From the NCBI GenBank assembly GCA_004154925.1, contig QJNS01000259.1, positions 1 to 64,000 of the forward strand: a DNA stretch of 64,000 nucleotides, written 5' to 3'. Source of the stretch: Monosporascus cannonballus (taxonomy: Eukaryota; Ascomycota; Sordariomycetes; Xylariales). Under the pieces are notes generated by a model. That model made no database searches. It was not told the DNA's origin and was given only the letters and a program-made list of their open reading frames with translations. Each line of letters starts with the position of its first letter. Positions within the stretch are counted from its first letter, which is position 1. Shown one piece after another: positions 48,013 through 62,400 of the stretch. The position numbers and the translations under genes were made by a program.

Positions 48013-48382
48013 TGTGACGGCTATTTGGTTTAACTAACTATTAAACCTAAGTCGTACGGGTTTATGTTGGCAGGAATATCATAAAAATCTAAGCAATAAA
48101 TACTGTAACTTATTACGTTTCGTAATATCAAACACATCTTAAGTAACAAATTATTATTATAAGCTAATATTATTTATATTATAGAAAAAAAACGTATATA
48201 TTTTTTATAGATTAAATAAACTTTTATTAAATCTCAACCTTATTATATATTTAATATTATTGAATTCGATTAGTTTTATGTAAATTTATTTAAATCATAA
48301 TATTAAAAACCCTCCAAATTACGTAACACTTTTTACGTAAATTCAACTGTTTTTACGACCGACTTTAGTTTAGATCGTAATA
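48013..48382 (-). repeat. Minus-oriented LTR abutting the element 5 gag
   Basis: On the minus strand it starts TATTACGATC and ends GCCGTCACA. The 48383-48526 sequence behind it resembles the 3' internal end of element 2 reversed. The rest of this element and its TSD partner are not found. Confidence 0.75.
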
Positions 48383-48526
48383 CGATTTTTTTTAAGATCT
48401 TTGTCTTTAAAGATATTTTTTTTCTTAGTAAATTCTTAACTTTTATCATAGTAGGTCGTATTGTTAATCGCAAATTTCGTCATCGTTTTAATTCGCAAAA
48501 AATATCTGAATTTCTTAGTTGCTTAT

Positions 48527-48676
48527 TGTTACGACACTAGCAAAGCGGCTTATTTAAGCCGCCGTTTCGCTATATATACGCAAGCGCTACGCGCTTGCTA
48601 GATAGCTCTCTTCTTTCTTCCTCGTGCAACAACAGAATATCTTCGAGAAACCCAAGAGACGGACAGCGCCGTGACA
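48527..48676 (+). mobile_element. 150-bp solo-LTR-like unit with two hairpins
   Basis: It starts TGTTACGACACTAGC, ends GCCGTGACA, and has normal GC in an AT-rich setting. The 4-base flank TTAT is present at 48523-48526 and 48677-48680. It contains perfect hairpins GCGGCTTA/TAAGCCGC (48545-48562) and GCAAGCGC/GCGCTTGC (48580-48598) separated by a TATA-like run. The strand is arbitrary. Confidence 0.6.
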
Positions 48677-48760
48677 TTATCGTTTCTTCCTTTATCGATT
48701 TTATATTTTTACTTTTAAAAGATATTAAAAGTGAAGTTAATAAAATAGTTTTTCAATAAA

Positions 48761-48831
48761 GCTTTTATAGTTTAATAGTATAACATCAGATTATAATACT
48801 TAAAAACGTAAGTTTGAATTTCATTAAAAGC
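48761..48831 (+). tRNA. tRNA-shaped relic, anticodon position ATA
   Basis: Its 71 nt fit the cloverleaf geometry exactly: acceptor 7 bp (GCTTTTA/TAAAAGC, perfect), D arm GTT/AAC, a 17-nt anticodon arm with loop TTATAAT, a 5-nt variable loop, and a T arm with loop TTTGAAT (TTCGAAT with one C-to-T). The T-stem mismatch (A-C) and two G-T pairs all become Watson-Crick if C-to-T or G-to-A changes are reversed. The anticodon stem has two mismatches. The AT-rich acceptor suggests a mitochondrial-type tRNA or a RIP-altered nuclear one (GTA, Tyr, before decay). It is probably not functional. Confidence 0.4.
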
Positions 48832-49184
48832 TTTCAAAGTACGTCGTAAAAAATGCGCTATAACGTACCTAACCGACTGTTATTTTTGTTTCCTTATTTT
48901 AAACCATTACGGTATTTTCTTTTTAGGCAGTTATTTAGTATTATGAAAGCTTTAAGTGTTAGTTTTTAACAGTTGGAAGAATATGTTAAACCTAGCTGAA
49001 GTCGATTAAACAACTAAGCCTTAGCTTAATTTGATCTTTTACTGAAACGAAGCTACTTTATGCACCCCTGGTAATTTTCCCTCTTAGCTACAGTTGTATT
49101 TACGTGCATAAAAGGAGGGTTCGCTACCTTCACCTTCTATCTAGGGCCTTTTAAAGGTCAGGCAACCTGTTAATACACTTTTCT

Positions 49185-49632
49185 TCAGTTATATGCTTCT
49201 GTGTGTGATGTCAGGGTCTCATAGTAATGAAGCGCCGAGTTTCCTTCATCGCCGGTGTAGTTTATAGTGGATCTCCCTCTATTGGAGAGAATAGTTGTGC
49301 TTATGGCTGTATTATTCCACGCGGCAGGATTCATCAGAGCCGTCGTTCCATAGTCCGTCGCCGCAGTGACGTCCGCACCTTCGGACACCAAGTAGTCCAC
49401 TACCATTAGGTGTTCCTTGAACGCGGCCATATGGAGGGCGGTCTCTCCATCGTTCGATACCGCATCGCTAAGGGCGCCGTTCTCGTATTTTCACGATGTC
49501 GAGTGCACCATGGTGTGCTGCAATCATCTGGAGGGCGAATTCCTTCCCATTTCAGATGTTTGGATTATGCGTTTTGACGAGGCGTCTGACGTCGACGATG
49601 GAGTTGTTCTCCACGGCATCTTTGAGATTCAT
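49185..49632 (-). pseudogene. Ankyrin-repeat gene remnant in a GC-normal island
   Basis: Reading from ATG 49630-49632 the frame gives MNLKDAVENNSIVDVRRLVK to NPNI, then an in-frame TGA (49552-49554). It resumes as NGKEFALQMIAAHHGALDIV, shifts frame near 49485-49492, and continues as RENGALSDAVSNDGETALHM, then VVDYLVSEGADVTAATDYGT and GDEGNSALHYYETL to a stop at 49185. At least three ankyrin repeats are recognisable. The TGA is most simply a decayed CGA, and the shift is a small indel. The sequence is not similar enough to the 11812-13492 gene for me to call it a copy. Confidence 0.8.
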
Positions 49633-49737
49633 GTTAATCGCTAACTTTCTTGTCAGGCCCGACTGGCGGCGTGAAGATGTGGCTTGTCTTGCTCTGGTAA
49701 AAAAACAGAGGATGTAGACGGAAAGCAGAGTACCCAT

Positions 49738-50430
49738 AAGTGATACATTCCATGAACGCGACAGCCCATGTGTGCCATACGCAGAGGGGGTGGATAAAGC
49801 CAGGTCTCAAAGCAATTTGTCAGCCGCAACATGTAGGCTTCTGTCTACTATTGGCTACACCGTTCCGAAATGCAGGAAACTTCGGATGCTGGCAAATGGG
49901 CTCTCATTGACAATGGGCCGGTGTATGCAACCCATTCAGCTGAGAGCCATGATCCGCTGCATGGTCGACTGATGTAACCCAACGGCGGGACTTTTTCTCA
50001 CTATTACTGGTAGGCTGGAACCCGAGCGCCAACACTCCAAAAGTCAACGGCCCTTGGCGATATCTCTCATACTATTGTACGGCATGTTTTCAGCTTATTT
50101 CGGAAGTCGATCTTTTCTCAAAATAATATTGTACATAGATAACGGCATGCACAACCTCCATGCCGAAGGCTACGTGGTGTCCAGTAAGTGGATGGACCAA
50201 TTTTCCATCCGTACGGGTTTTGTCACCGGTGTTGAATCGGCCTGGTGGTAGCAACAATTAGACGGAATCGCGACGGTGATAGGAAGACCTCAATGATTTA
50301 CGAAGCCTTGTTCGACGACTTTCTTATGCTTAGCTCAACGTTTTCGGAAGGGTGCCTATTTAAGCATTGAGCCTTGTAGGTAGAGTGAAGAAATGGGTAC
50401 ACATCGGTGTTTAAAGGTATCCATTTATTA
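49738..50430. other. GC-normal island right of the ankyrin remnant
   Basis: The composition is ordinary until about 50.43 kb. Short open frames exist on both strands (49772-49972 and 50054-50251 on plus), but none has a motif. The stretch may hold the upstream region of the ankyrin remnant. Confidence 0.45.
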
Positions 50431-53400
50431 CGAATCTAAAATTGCGTATAATTGCAAATAGCTATGAGCATTACGAAAAACAATTACATAATTAGTAGTT
50501 CTTTTTAAAAATTTATACATCTAAAATATTTAAAACCTTAATTTATAAAGTTAAGCATTAAAACAATAAAAAATAATATAAAATAATGCGGTAAAAATAA
50601 TAACACGAAAGGAGTTACAATTAAAATAAATTATAAAACATTTAAAATGTTTTATAGTTAAAGTTATATGTATTTTTAAGTTAAATTTAATATTCAATAA
50701 AAGTCTTATTGCTACTATGTGTTTTGGGTATTATTTATCATTATTACTTTATATATGAATACTTTCTGCGGCAATATTTAGTGGGTTGTTTTAATAAATT
50801 TAAATTCGTAGGTATAGACTTTAATGAATAGATTATAACTCGCTTTACTAATATTTATACTTTTTGTTTTTTATTTTAATAATAATTTACATTACGTTTT
50901 ACGAAATAAAAATTATAATATATATGAAATATAAATATAAGTAAGTAACATAGTTTTTAACATTATAAAATAATAAATTTAAGTCGATTAATCCTTTTTA
51001 AATTAAATTTCTTTTAATTGTTTCTTAAAAATGCTCATTGTATCGCAATTTATTGCACATATTATATTTCTATTTGGTTTTTAACCTCTTAATAACTGTT
51101 TTTTTTTCAAAGTTATTAATTATATATTTTTATTCTTTTCTCTTTAGTGGACTACAAAGGTTATTATGCTATTATAGTAATCTTCTTTAAACGGCATTAA
51201 TTTTTAATATTTTAATACATATCTGAAATGCATTTTGTTTATATAATTAATTTTGTTTTAAATGAAACTTATTTCATATAACAATTTAGAATTATTTTAT
51301 ACCACGATATTAATTAATTCTAAAACCTGTAATATTTCTCTAATAACAAACAAATTATTTTATGATTTGGCAATATTTATAAAGATTTTCGTACAAAAAT
51401 TAAAATCAGTTCAAATTGATAAAAAAAGATTAACATACATAAACTACGATTAATTTTTAATTCGCAAAAATCGTCATTAAAAGTAAATAAAAAAAAGATA
51501 ATTTTTAACATTTCGCATTTAACAAATCGGATATTTTAGGTATTTTAAATACAATATTAAAATTGAATTTATTTGATAGTAAAAATATTACAATATGGTG
51601 CTAAATATTGAATACAAAACAAATAAACATATTTCAAAGCGAAAGAAAAACGTTCAAATAATTAAATAGGTAAAGAATATACAAATGTATTTATATGTAT
51701 TAATAATAATATTTACAAAATAGAACTTTTGTAAACGTTAAAAATAAAACGTATTTGTATTTTTAAACATACTTTCATATATATTTATTGCAATGTTGAA
51801 GATATTTCTAATAAACTTATTTTCTTTAATTATTACATGTTATTTTAAAGAATTGAAAAGTAAAAGTTAATATAAATTTAAATTATTTCCCCTTTTTGTT
51901 AATTCGTTTATTCAGACTCTTTTTATAGCTTTCAATAATTATAAGAATAATACTCAAAACTCTAAAACATGTATTATAAATTTTATTTTATCGAAACTCG
52001 TACTATCTTCTTATAATATTATATTTTGTGAAAATACTTTATGTATAATTTAAGTCTTTACGCTGTAGTATTAAATTTTATATAAAACATTACAAGAAAA
52101 CACTTTATAATGGAAATAAATTTTACATATTTGTATGTTTTTACACATTTAACGTTTAATGAATGTTAACGCCAAAAATTATAGTTTAATTAGTAACTTC
52201 GTTTAATTTTTAATATGTTAAAATCTAATAAAAGTGTTTGTACTTTAATAATAAAAGTTGATTTACTAATTAATTTCTTTCGCCTATTAATAATTTAGGC
52301 CAATTAAAAACGCAACTTATTGAAGACAATTATTAATTATTAATGTTTTAATGCAACAAATAAAGTTTGATATATAAAAACACGTTTTAAATAAGTAAGT
52401 CTTTGACTTTTCTTTTAAATTTCAACGTTTTATACTTTAATTATTAAGCGACAAGTAGTACATATTAAAGAGGTGTAATAAATATGAAAATAATTTATTT
52501 ATGTATATTTACCGCATTTATGTAGTATATTATAATTTACTATTTAATAATATTTCAACTTAAAAATGCTGATATTAATTATTATCATCGATTTTTCTTT
52601 ATTTTAGAAACGTTTTATATACTAATTAAAGTTCAATAACATACTTAATATAGGTCTTGTTGTTTTCATATAATATTAATAATAACAACTCAAATCGGTA
52701 ATTAGTTTTAAAATTGTCCTGCAATTTTTAATAAAAAAACATTAAGAAAACACAGCGTGCTAAAAGTAGAACTTAATAATTATTTAATAAAAATGCATTT
52801 TAAATTCATATACGGTTTGAAATATTATCATTATTTTAATATGATTTGTTCCTTTATACGATTTTTATTGTTAAATTATATATATTTTTCTTATTGTTTT
52901 TTAAAAAGAATGCAAAGCTTTTAAATAGTAATTTCTAACTCAGCTACTTAGTTAGTGTTTTTATAATTAAAGGCTTAATATAATACACAGAAATGTGTTG
53001 TTTAAATTAAATTTTTATACTGTTAAATTAATTAATAAATTATGTATATAAACATGTATCGTAGAAGTTGTAAACTAATATAAATTCGCTTATTATTTTT
53101 TGTTAGCAGTTTTATTATTAATATTAATTATATAATATTTAATATATATTATCCAAAATGTTCCACAAAACCGATTAGCAATATCAACGCAAAATATAAA
53201 GTGAACATTATTTATAAATATTTTAATTTGATATATTATATTATTAAATAGGTTTTTAAAGTAGATGTTATTTTTAATTTATGGCAATCTATATTGACTA
53301 AAAAGAATATATTATTAAACGGATTCTTAATGTAAAGCTATATATATCTCTTAACTCGTATTAAAATCTTAAAACTGCAGAGATTTTATGACTTTGATAA

Positions 53401-56400
53401 CATGTTTTAGATTCTATGTAATGTATTTAATTACTTAGTATAAATTAAGTTATAACTATTTGAGGAAATATTGCGCGAACACATGCTTATACTTTTTATA
53501 AAACCTTTCTTTCAATAAGAGTTCTTGTATCAACGAAAAAATATTCTTGTAAATACTAAAAAATATAAAAAGATTTAAAGTTATAAAACAAATAAAAGAG
53601 GAAATCTAGCACAATATAAATTATAATGCTAGTAAATGTTTCAATTAAAATATTGTCTATTCGCGAACTTAACGATAATCTATTTATAATTAGTTCAAAA
53701 TCTACCAAATATTGCGATAAATATATTTAACCATATTTAAAACTTCTGCGCATTGTTTTTCGATTATACGGTTTACGAAAATTATAATTTAATTTTATTT
53801 TGAAAATATGACAAGAAATATCTAATATTATTAGATTTTAATACGATACTTAATCAAAATATCGGCTTTACCTTTTTCGATTTATTGCTGTTTAATATAA
53901 CTGTGGTATTTAATTTATACCGCAGGGTTTGTATAGTAATATATTTCTTTTATTATTAAAGTAATTTTTATCTTCGCCTTTTATAAAACGTTTAACCTTA
54001 CTATAATGTGAGTTAACATGTAATCCGGAAATCCAAAATGAAATTTAATTTATTTAGTTGTTATAAAATTTTTTTAAATTAAACATATTAAATATATTTA
54101 AACATAATTCTTTTATCGTTCATTTTTCCTTCTTTTAGTATATTTAAGGCACAAATGTTTTAGAAATCTTATTACCATAATTTAATAAACATACTATTTA
54201 TAAGAAATAGTTACATGCTTTTTGAATAATTCGATACTAAAATTGCTGAAATCGATTTATTTTAAAATATAAAGTAGATTAATATGTTTATCGAAAACTT
54301 TATAAAAAATAAATACATCCTATTATACGAAACAAATTATATTTTTCATATATAGTAATATTTTGTCTAATTTATAACGGGCCCTATATTAGAAGCTATA
54401 GCTACGCGTGCGGCGCAGCTATTGCTAAATAACTTTTAGTACCACCTAAATCTACTTTCTAGAAAACCTACAAAAATAACAGAAACCTCTAAAATAAAGT
54501 TTAATATCAAATTATAATTGTTTTGCCTTAATTAATGCCATTTTGTATAAATCTTTTAAAGTTTCTTTTAAAATTCGCTCATAGGGAAATTATAAAAAAG
54601 TATTAAAAATATCGAAAATTATATTTATATAAAACCTCAAAATGGCCTGTTAACGATATATTAAACTTTTAAAGTTTGATTAATTCAATTAAAATATTAA
54701 AAAACCAGTAATTTTAATAAATTTTATTTTCAATTCGAAACGCTCTTAAAATTACAAGAACGTAATTGTCATATATAATATTTAGCTATTAGCGTTTTAA
54801 GATTAATCTTATATGTGAAAATATTATATAATTATATTTTTGCCTATAAAGGTTACAATTACCATATTATAAATATAACAGCGTTGTGAATTTAGCTACC
54901 TTTAATATTTTTAAGGTCGTAATATAAAAACAATAGCCCGTACGGCCAAAAGAATTACTTTAAGGGCTTTTTTATACAAAATATATTAAAGAAGTCGGGT
55001 ATACGATAATATAAAAGGTATTTATATTGTCGTAACTATTACGACGTTATAGTTTCTTATTTTATAAACTTAAATTTAATTAGATTAGTTTTAATTTTTT
55101 TTAAAAAAGATTAGAAAACCCTATACATATTTATAATTGTATATAATCTATATATAAAATATTAAATTTATCGAATTTAACGGAATTATGTTATAATTAT
55201 AATAAGACTTTAAATTTACTTTCCTTAAATTCTTTCATAATTACGGCGTAATACTAATACTTGGTACGGACTAAAATGTAACTAAATAAGTTCTTCTATA
55301 TTAAATTACACTTAGACAGCTTATAAGACAATATTATACGTAACATTTATGTTCTTATAACTATAAAAACGTTACGGCTATTAATTTTATTAAATTTTAA
55401 TTTAGCAATACTCATTTTAATTATAAGTTAAAACATTTAAAAATGTTTTTATATTCATATTAATATATATTTAGCAATTGTGTAAATTATTTTTAATATT
55501 GGATTTAAATTTAATATATCAACGAATAAATTAAATATTTTATTAAAAGAAATACTAAATTAAAAGGTTTTTACGTAATTCTAACTTAGACCTCGTTAGT
55601 TCGTTACGGAGATACTCTATTTGATTCGTTAGTTTTAATGCCCCGGCGTAATACATAAAAGTATATCAAAAATGGAAACGAATCCAGAAAGGTCTAAACT
55701 AGCTAAGATTAGAAACATTTGAAATCTAAGCTTTATAAAGAATATTTGACATAAAATAGATACGAATACTTACATAGAAGCAATCTTATAATAATTACTA
55801 ATTATAGTTAGTAACGGTTAAAGGTAGTGATTATAATGAGCTTTGGGCGAAAAACGAAAATATAGAATTAGCGATAAGTTTAAAAATAATATACATATTT
55901 TAAAAAGAATAAAGAGGCTCTTAACGATATGAAATCCGGTTTAGTTAAATTAATTTAAATATGTTATTACAACGAATAACAAATAGCTTATAAGGTTGCT
56001 TAAATCGGAAACTTAGATACCACTTAATATATTATTTTACATATTTTATAATTATAATATCTTGGTTTTATAATTATAATTCCACTTGTTACTACATCGA
56101 TAAATATTACATGTATAATAGCGATATAATAATAAATAAACATAGAACGAATTCGGGCATGGGTTTAATTAAAAGCAAATTTTGTTTTAAAAAGATAAAG
56201 TGAATAATAATAGAGAATATTAAAATGGTTTTTAAAGATTCTCGAAAATATATTATTATAAAAGTATTTTTTGCTGATGAAAGTGAAAAATAATATAATG
56301 TATAATATAAGCAAGCTGAGCCTTTAAGCAAGCGGTGCAATTTTGCTAATTCTTTTACTATTTAATTCTAATAATTATTATTAATAATAATTTTCTATAA

Positions 56401-59400
56401 TAGCTAAAAAACAAATTAAAATACTTTTAGCTATTAAAATTAAAAAACTGTCTTCCAACATTTCTATATCAAATATACTTTTATATATATAGGTTGTATT
56501 TCAATTTTAGAAATGAAAATTAATTATAAGGATATTTAAGTATATATTATCTCTACTTCGCAAGGAATATTGCGAAATAAAAATTTCGATTTACAAATAA
56601 ACGATTATCGGAAACAGGGAAATACTTTATATAGAAATGTCATAAATTAAAATTATTATTAATATATAATATCAGCAATTCTTTATAAAAACCTCAATAT
56701 TTAGCCAGCACTTAGTTTTTAAGCGGCACAAAAGAATTTAACTTATATATTTAAATGTGAAAATAAACTATATATAATGGTTAGGCATAAATTTAAATAT
56801 ATTTTATAAACAAATGCATTTTATTTAAATTGAAATTGCGAAATCCAAATTACAAAAAAGAATATTTATTATTCTAATACTACAATAGTTCTAGCAAATA
56901 ATTATACAGTAATAAGTACAATCAAATGTATTATAATAATTAATAATTATTGGAAATAAGACTTAGTATGAACTAGAAAAGAAATATATGTTCAAGTCTT
57001 ATTTTTTAGGTTAAAGTCAGTATATTGGAAATCATAATACGATATAATTCATATACTAGATGTTATATTCAATATCTTTCAATACAATCATAAATTAATA
57101 ATATTTGTATTTAAATTAAATCTCATTTTGAGTTTTAAAAACCTTATTTGAAAACGCTATGCGTAACTGCGAATAAATTTCGATCTTAATAAAGCCTTTA
57201 TTCGTTAGCTTTATCGGTTAGTATAGTTAAGATATTACGCTTTATATGAAAAATTTGAATAATAAATCTCAGATGCAAACTTTGACAATAAATTTTTAAA
57301 TTAAATATTAAATACGTATAAAATGTTTTACGAAGTGTCGATACTTTTATAATTCGATGGTGTTACGATAGTTAGTCACGTTATTTTAAATTAAGATATT
57401 ATGCTAGACTATTTATACATAGCGCCAATACGTGGCTTTATTAAGGTTTTTACGGAATATATTTAATTAATTGTATTTAACCTTTTTATATTATCGAATA
57501 TTTTAACAAGAGCTCGTAGTTTTAAAAATCAGTTAAATATTTTTAAAAAACAATTTCGGTTACTAAAGTTTGACTATAATATAATTTACAAATTTAACGA
57601 TTATCGAGTTGTATAACAATGTATGCCAACTAACATAGAAATTGTAAGAATATAATTAATAAAATTAAAACGAAAAAAGTATATTAGATTTAAAAATTTC
57701 GAAATCTAGATTTTAGACCGAATTAACTTAAAGATTTACGACCGTTAGCGTGCCCGGCTGCTTCGAATAGTAAAAACCTTGCAAAACTCCTATAAAGATT
57801 GACGTAAATAAGAGCTGCAGAATAACATAGAGTTAAAAAGTGACGGGTTAATAAAGCTTAGGTATTAATATAACAATTTATCATTTTATCTCAAGTTCTT
57901 TTATACTTACCTTTTTGTCAAGAAAAATATATTGTGTATTATTAGCTTTAAGGTTTATAACTAACTATTACCCTTTTTAAAAAAACTTTTCATTAATATA
58001 TTAATAACATACTTTTACTTAATTAATAACTTAAATTCAATAGATATTCAAACTATTTGAATATTTCCAAATTATGATGTTTTTTGTTCTTTGAAATAAT
58101 TACGTAAACTGTAATAAAATCGAATTTGAAAATTATTACTGAATCAATACAATTAAAGTACTTTATACGGCAAGTCATTGATTAACATATATATTATAAA
58201 GATTTTCATTCGTTTATATTAAAAAATATTTAATTGTTTTCATCTAAAACGGATTATATAAATATATATCATTTATACTGTGAAATAAAGTTACATCTTC
58301 ATTTTTTATAAGGCAACTAAGATTACTGTAATTACTACTAATATTATACTCGAATTTTGAAAATTAAAATTAATTTTGTTTAATTTTATAAATTTCTGTT
58401 CGTTTTAAAAATCGTTTTACTCTATTTATAGCCACCGCCTTACCGTTTACTTCAGCTAGTTTTTTTTCAATTTATTAACAACCTTTACAAATGGTTATAT
58501 ATTTATAAAATGAAGATTTTATATCGAAAAGGAACAACATAAAGTATTAAGACATTTAGGTTACGATAACAAGTGAGTTATTTACGTTTTTTAAAAATAT
58601 AACGTATTATTTTTAAAACAAAACAATTTTAATATCGAAGGGAAAACGGCTATTTACGCAAAAAGAATTACATATTTAGTAAGGACTGAAGGAAATGAAA
58701 ATAGAAATATTGGGGAGGAACAGTATCTACTATAAAATAAGTTTAAACTTTCATAAAGGAAGATATAATATATAATTATAATGAGTAATATTTAAAAAGA
58801 ATTGTTAAAAAATCATGTAAAAAGTGAAACAAAAGTATAAGGTTTACGAAAAATTGGGATATAATACCCATACTACTAAACAAGCTATACAGATATTTAG
58901 CGTCGAAAAAGAGAATAAATACAAAGTAATTTACGCTATTGTAATTATTGCATTTATTTTTATTTTTCCGAAATGTTAAAAGTCGCGTAATTCTCGTCGG
59001 CGCACAGCTTGCTTTTATTATACGCTATATAAAGTTTAACTTAATTGTTATTTCATTTTCACCTCTTGAAATCTTAATTATAATAACATTGTTTATATTA
59101 TATAAGAACTCTTAAAGAAAACAACATGTTCACGCCAAATTAAACGTATTTTGAATTATTATTAGTATAATAATAATACTTCCTGTTTTTACATTTGAAA
59201 AAGTTCGAAGCTAATTTAGTATAAATTAAATTCTGAATTTACTTTTAGAAACTTTTCAATTTTAAACAAATAGGAAAAAGAAATTTGTTAATATTTTAAT
59301 TTGTGTATCTTTCACGATTGTCGTTACTTTTAATATTAATTCATTGTTTTCTTAAGAAATTAGCATTTTTATGTAAAGTATAAAAATAAAAAGCTATTTA

Positions 59401-62400
59401 TTTTGACAAACAATTTAATATATATAATTTTTCAAAAAGCTTAATTCTCTTTTGTAATATTTACTTTGATAGAAAATATTCATAATATGATTTGATATTT
59501 TACAGAGTTCGATCAATATATAATTCATATAAACATTCTGATTCTATTGCTTTTTTCTTAAACAAACTATAAATGTTTTGAAATTGCTTTTTACATTTCT
59601 AATTATTCTTTATATGATATTGTTTTAATATATAAACGGTAATTTTATTTTCGCAAATAAAGTCAATAATTAAATTCGATTTGTCAAACAAGAAATATTC
59701 GAATACCTCTTATTAATATAAAAACATATTAAATATATTCTATATTATATATAAAGAAAATAAAACTGGAAAACTTAGTATTAACACGTTCTTATAATAA
59801 TAAAAAGGGCATAATAAAATCAATCTTAGAAAATATTATGTAAAAAATTGTTTTTGAAATATTACTTAGAAAATTTAAAGATTTATTAAAAAGCTTTTCT
59901 ATTACTATTTTACCAATTCTGCGTAATACGTTACACCGCTTCTGGTTTTATATTTTAAATCTAATAAACTCTCCCAATTAAACCTTTATAATACTGATAA
60001 AAATATAAATTAAAAGCTTTTTTTTGTTTTTCTGCCATTCTTTGAGTATTTGTTATACCTTTATGCCAAATATATAATAAAGCCTTTAAAAAACTATTAT
60101 TAAACATTTTTACGAAACGTATTCTAATTGAGGTTCAAAATTGTACGAAATTTAATAATTTTATTATATAAAAATAAAATTAATATTCAACATTTTTATT
60201 ATATTTAGCTTTAAATATGGTACAATACTCCGTGATAATCGTAAATATATTAAGAATTGAATAATCTTTGCAATCATGATGAATTACTTTTTTCTTTTTA
60301 AAAGATATATATTTGGTTAATTCAGACATCTATAAAATATTTTAAATATATATATTGTATACTTTACTAAATATTTAAATCTAGCTTTATACCCGTTTCA
60401 GTTGCAATAAATATATTATTTTTTACAAAATGTAAAAACTGGTTATTAATTATAAGAAATAATTTTATTACTTTATAGTCATAGTGTGCGAGGGATTTTT
60501 AAAATTTAAATATTTTCTTATATATTTTTATATTTTGAAGAATACATTTATAATATAATTTACAAAACAGCTATTAAAATATAACGCTTATACGTATAGA
60601 AAATTAGTAAAAACATTTTCTTTTGATTTACAAACATTTTTATGGTTAGTTTATATATAACTTAAGAAATATATTTGCATTAAATTTGACATACAATTTA
60701 ATACTATTTCAATATAATTACAAAACTCAAATACTTATTTTAGAATAATTTTGAAAATAGGATTAGTAATGTTGTATTTTTCTTTCGAAATTTTAAACCT
60801 TTTGTTATATTTTAAAATGGTTACAAACTTTCGACTTGTTTTTTAAAATATATTTTCTAATAATTTGAAGGCGTTACATCTTATATTATAGACAATTTCT
60901 TAAAGTCTTTTTTTAAAGTTTTTTATATATATAGGTGTATTATCGCCCGTTTTCTACCTTTGGAAAATCTAGTATTTATTGCTTAATTAAGGTTTTTTAA
61001 AAAAATTTCGTTCATATTTAAATTTTAATCCCTTTTAACAAACTACAAGCTCTCGCTTACTTTTTAATTGTTTATTTTATATTCCATTTTGTAATAGTTA
61101 AATGTATTTTATTATATTATATAGCACGGTTTCCATTTAAATATGATGAGGCCAAAACGTTTATTAATGTAGTATTTAATAAATTTATAAGTTTGAAACA
61201 TTTAATATTTTATAATTTCGGTGGTATTATGGTTTTGTATTAATGTTTTCAAACTAATGTCTTTATAAATAAGAAATAGGCGTATTAGCACATCTCTAAA
61301 CACATTACATTGTTATATTTATTAAGACTTTAAAGTTGTTATTAAAAAGAAGAATAATATTCGAAGACAGTTCGTTACTAAGTTTTTAATATATGACTAT
61401 TAAAAATGCTAATAATGAATTAAAAGGATTTATTCAAAATAGGATATTTAAGGTTTTTTAAGTGATAAAAGAAAGGTTTTATAAATTTAAAATTATAATT
61501 TTTTAAAGTAATAAAAAAGACGATAAAAATAAAATGGAATTTAATAAAAACAAAGGAAGAAAAAGCGCTAAGAAGATGATTTGAAACCGATTTTAACGGA
61601 TATAGATGTATTATCATTATATTAAAGACTTTTCTATGAATTATTAAACCCGTGTAATCTTCTAATAATATGTTTCTTTCCTAATTGTGAAACCTTTTAT
61701 ATATATATATTTTTAAATCATTTTATGTTTTTCTAATTTAGATTTTCAATTACTATTGTGTAATATTTACTCAGTAAAATATATATGTTATAACTATTAA
61801 TTCTACATTATACTGAACTTTTGAAAATTTTATTAAGGAATAGAAATATGTTATATGATTATTTGAAGTAATAATAATTTTCGAAAAAATGAAAGATATT
61901 TGATAATGAATATAATGTAATATTTATATTAACGCTGCAGTTCTTTATTTAACATTTTCTATTATACTCAAGTTAATTACTTTTAATTATTCTTTGAGAT
62001 ATTAATATCATTATACATTTTATCGAATAAATTTAAATTAGCTTTTAAATAGAACTTTCCATTTTATAATCGAAAAGATTCAATTTAAAGTTAACATATT
62101 TTTATAAATATTAAAAACAGGGCTATGCTTTAACAATAATACGTTTTTTAATTTTCTATATTTAAAATCAAAATATTATAATATTGTTATAAAATACATA
62201 CAAGTCACAATTTAAATATACATTGCATTACTTGATTATACAGGTGTAATATGCATTTAACCCGGTATTTTGTATTTATAAAACGTGTATTTGGAATAAT
62301 AATAATTATATACAATTTCTTTTCTTTTTTACCGGATTTAGACCTGTAGAAAGATTTATAAACAAATTTAAAAGCTAGTAATTTGTGCATTTGAAATGTA

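Noticed and set aside
51262..51453. 63-residue frame in the AT-rich block
   Set aside because: A Lys/Ile/Asn/Leu-rich sequence is what random AT-rich DNA encodes; no neighbouring signals.
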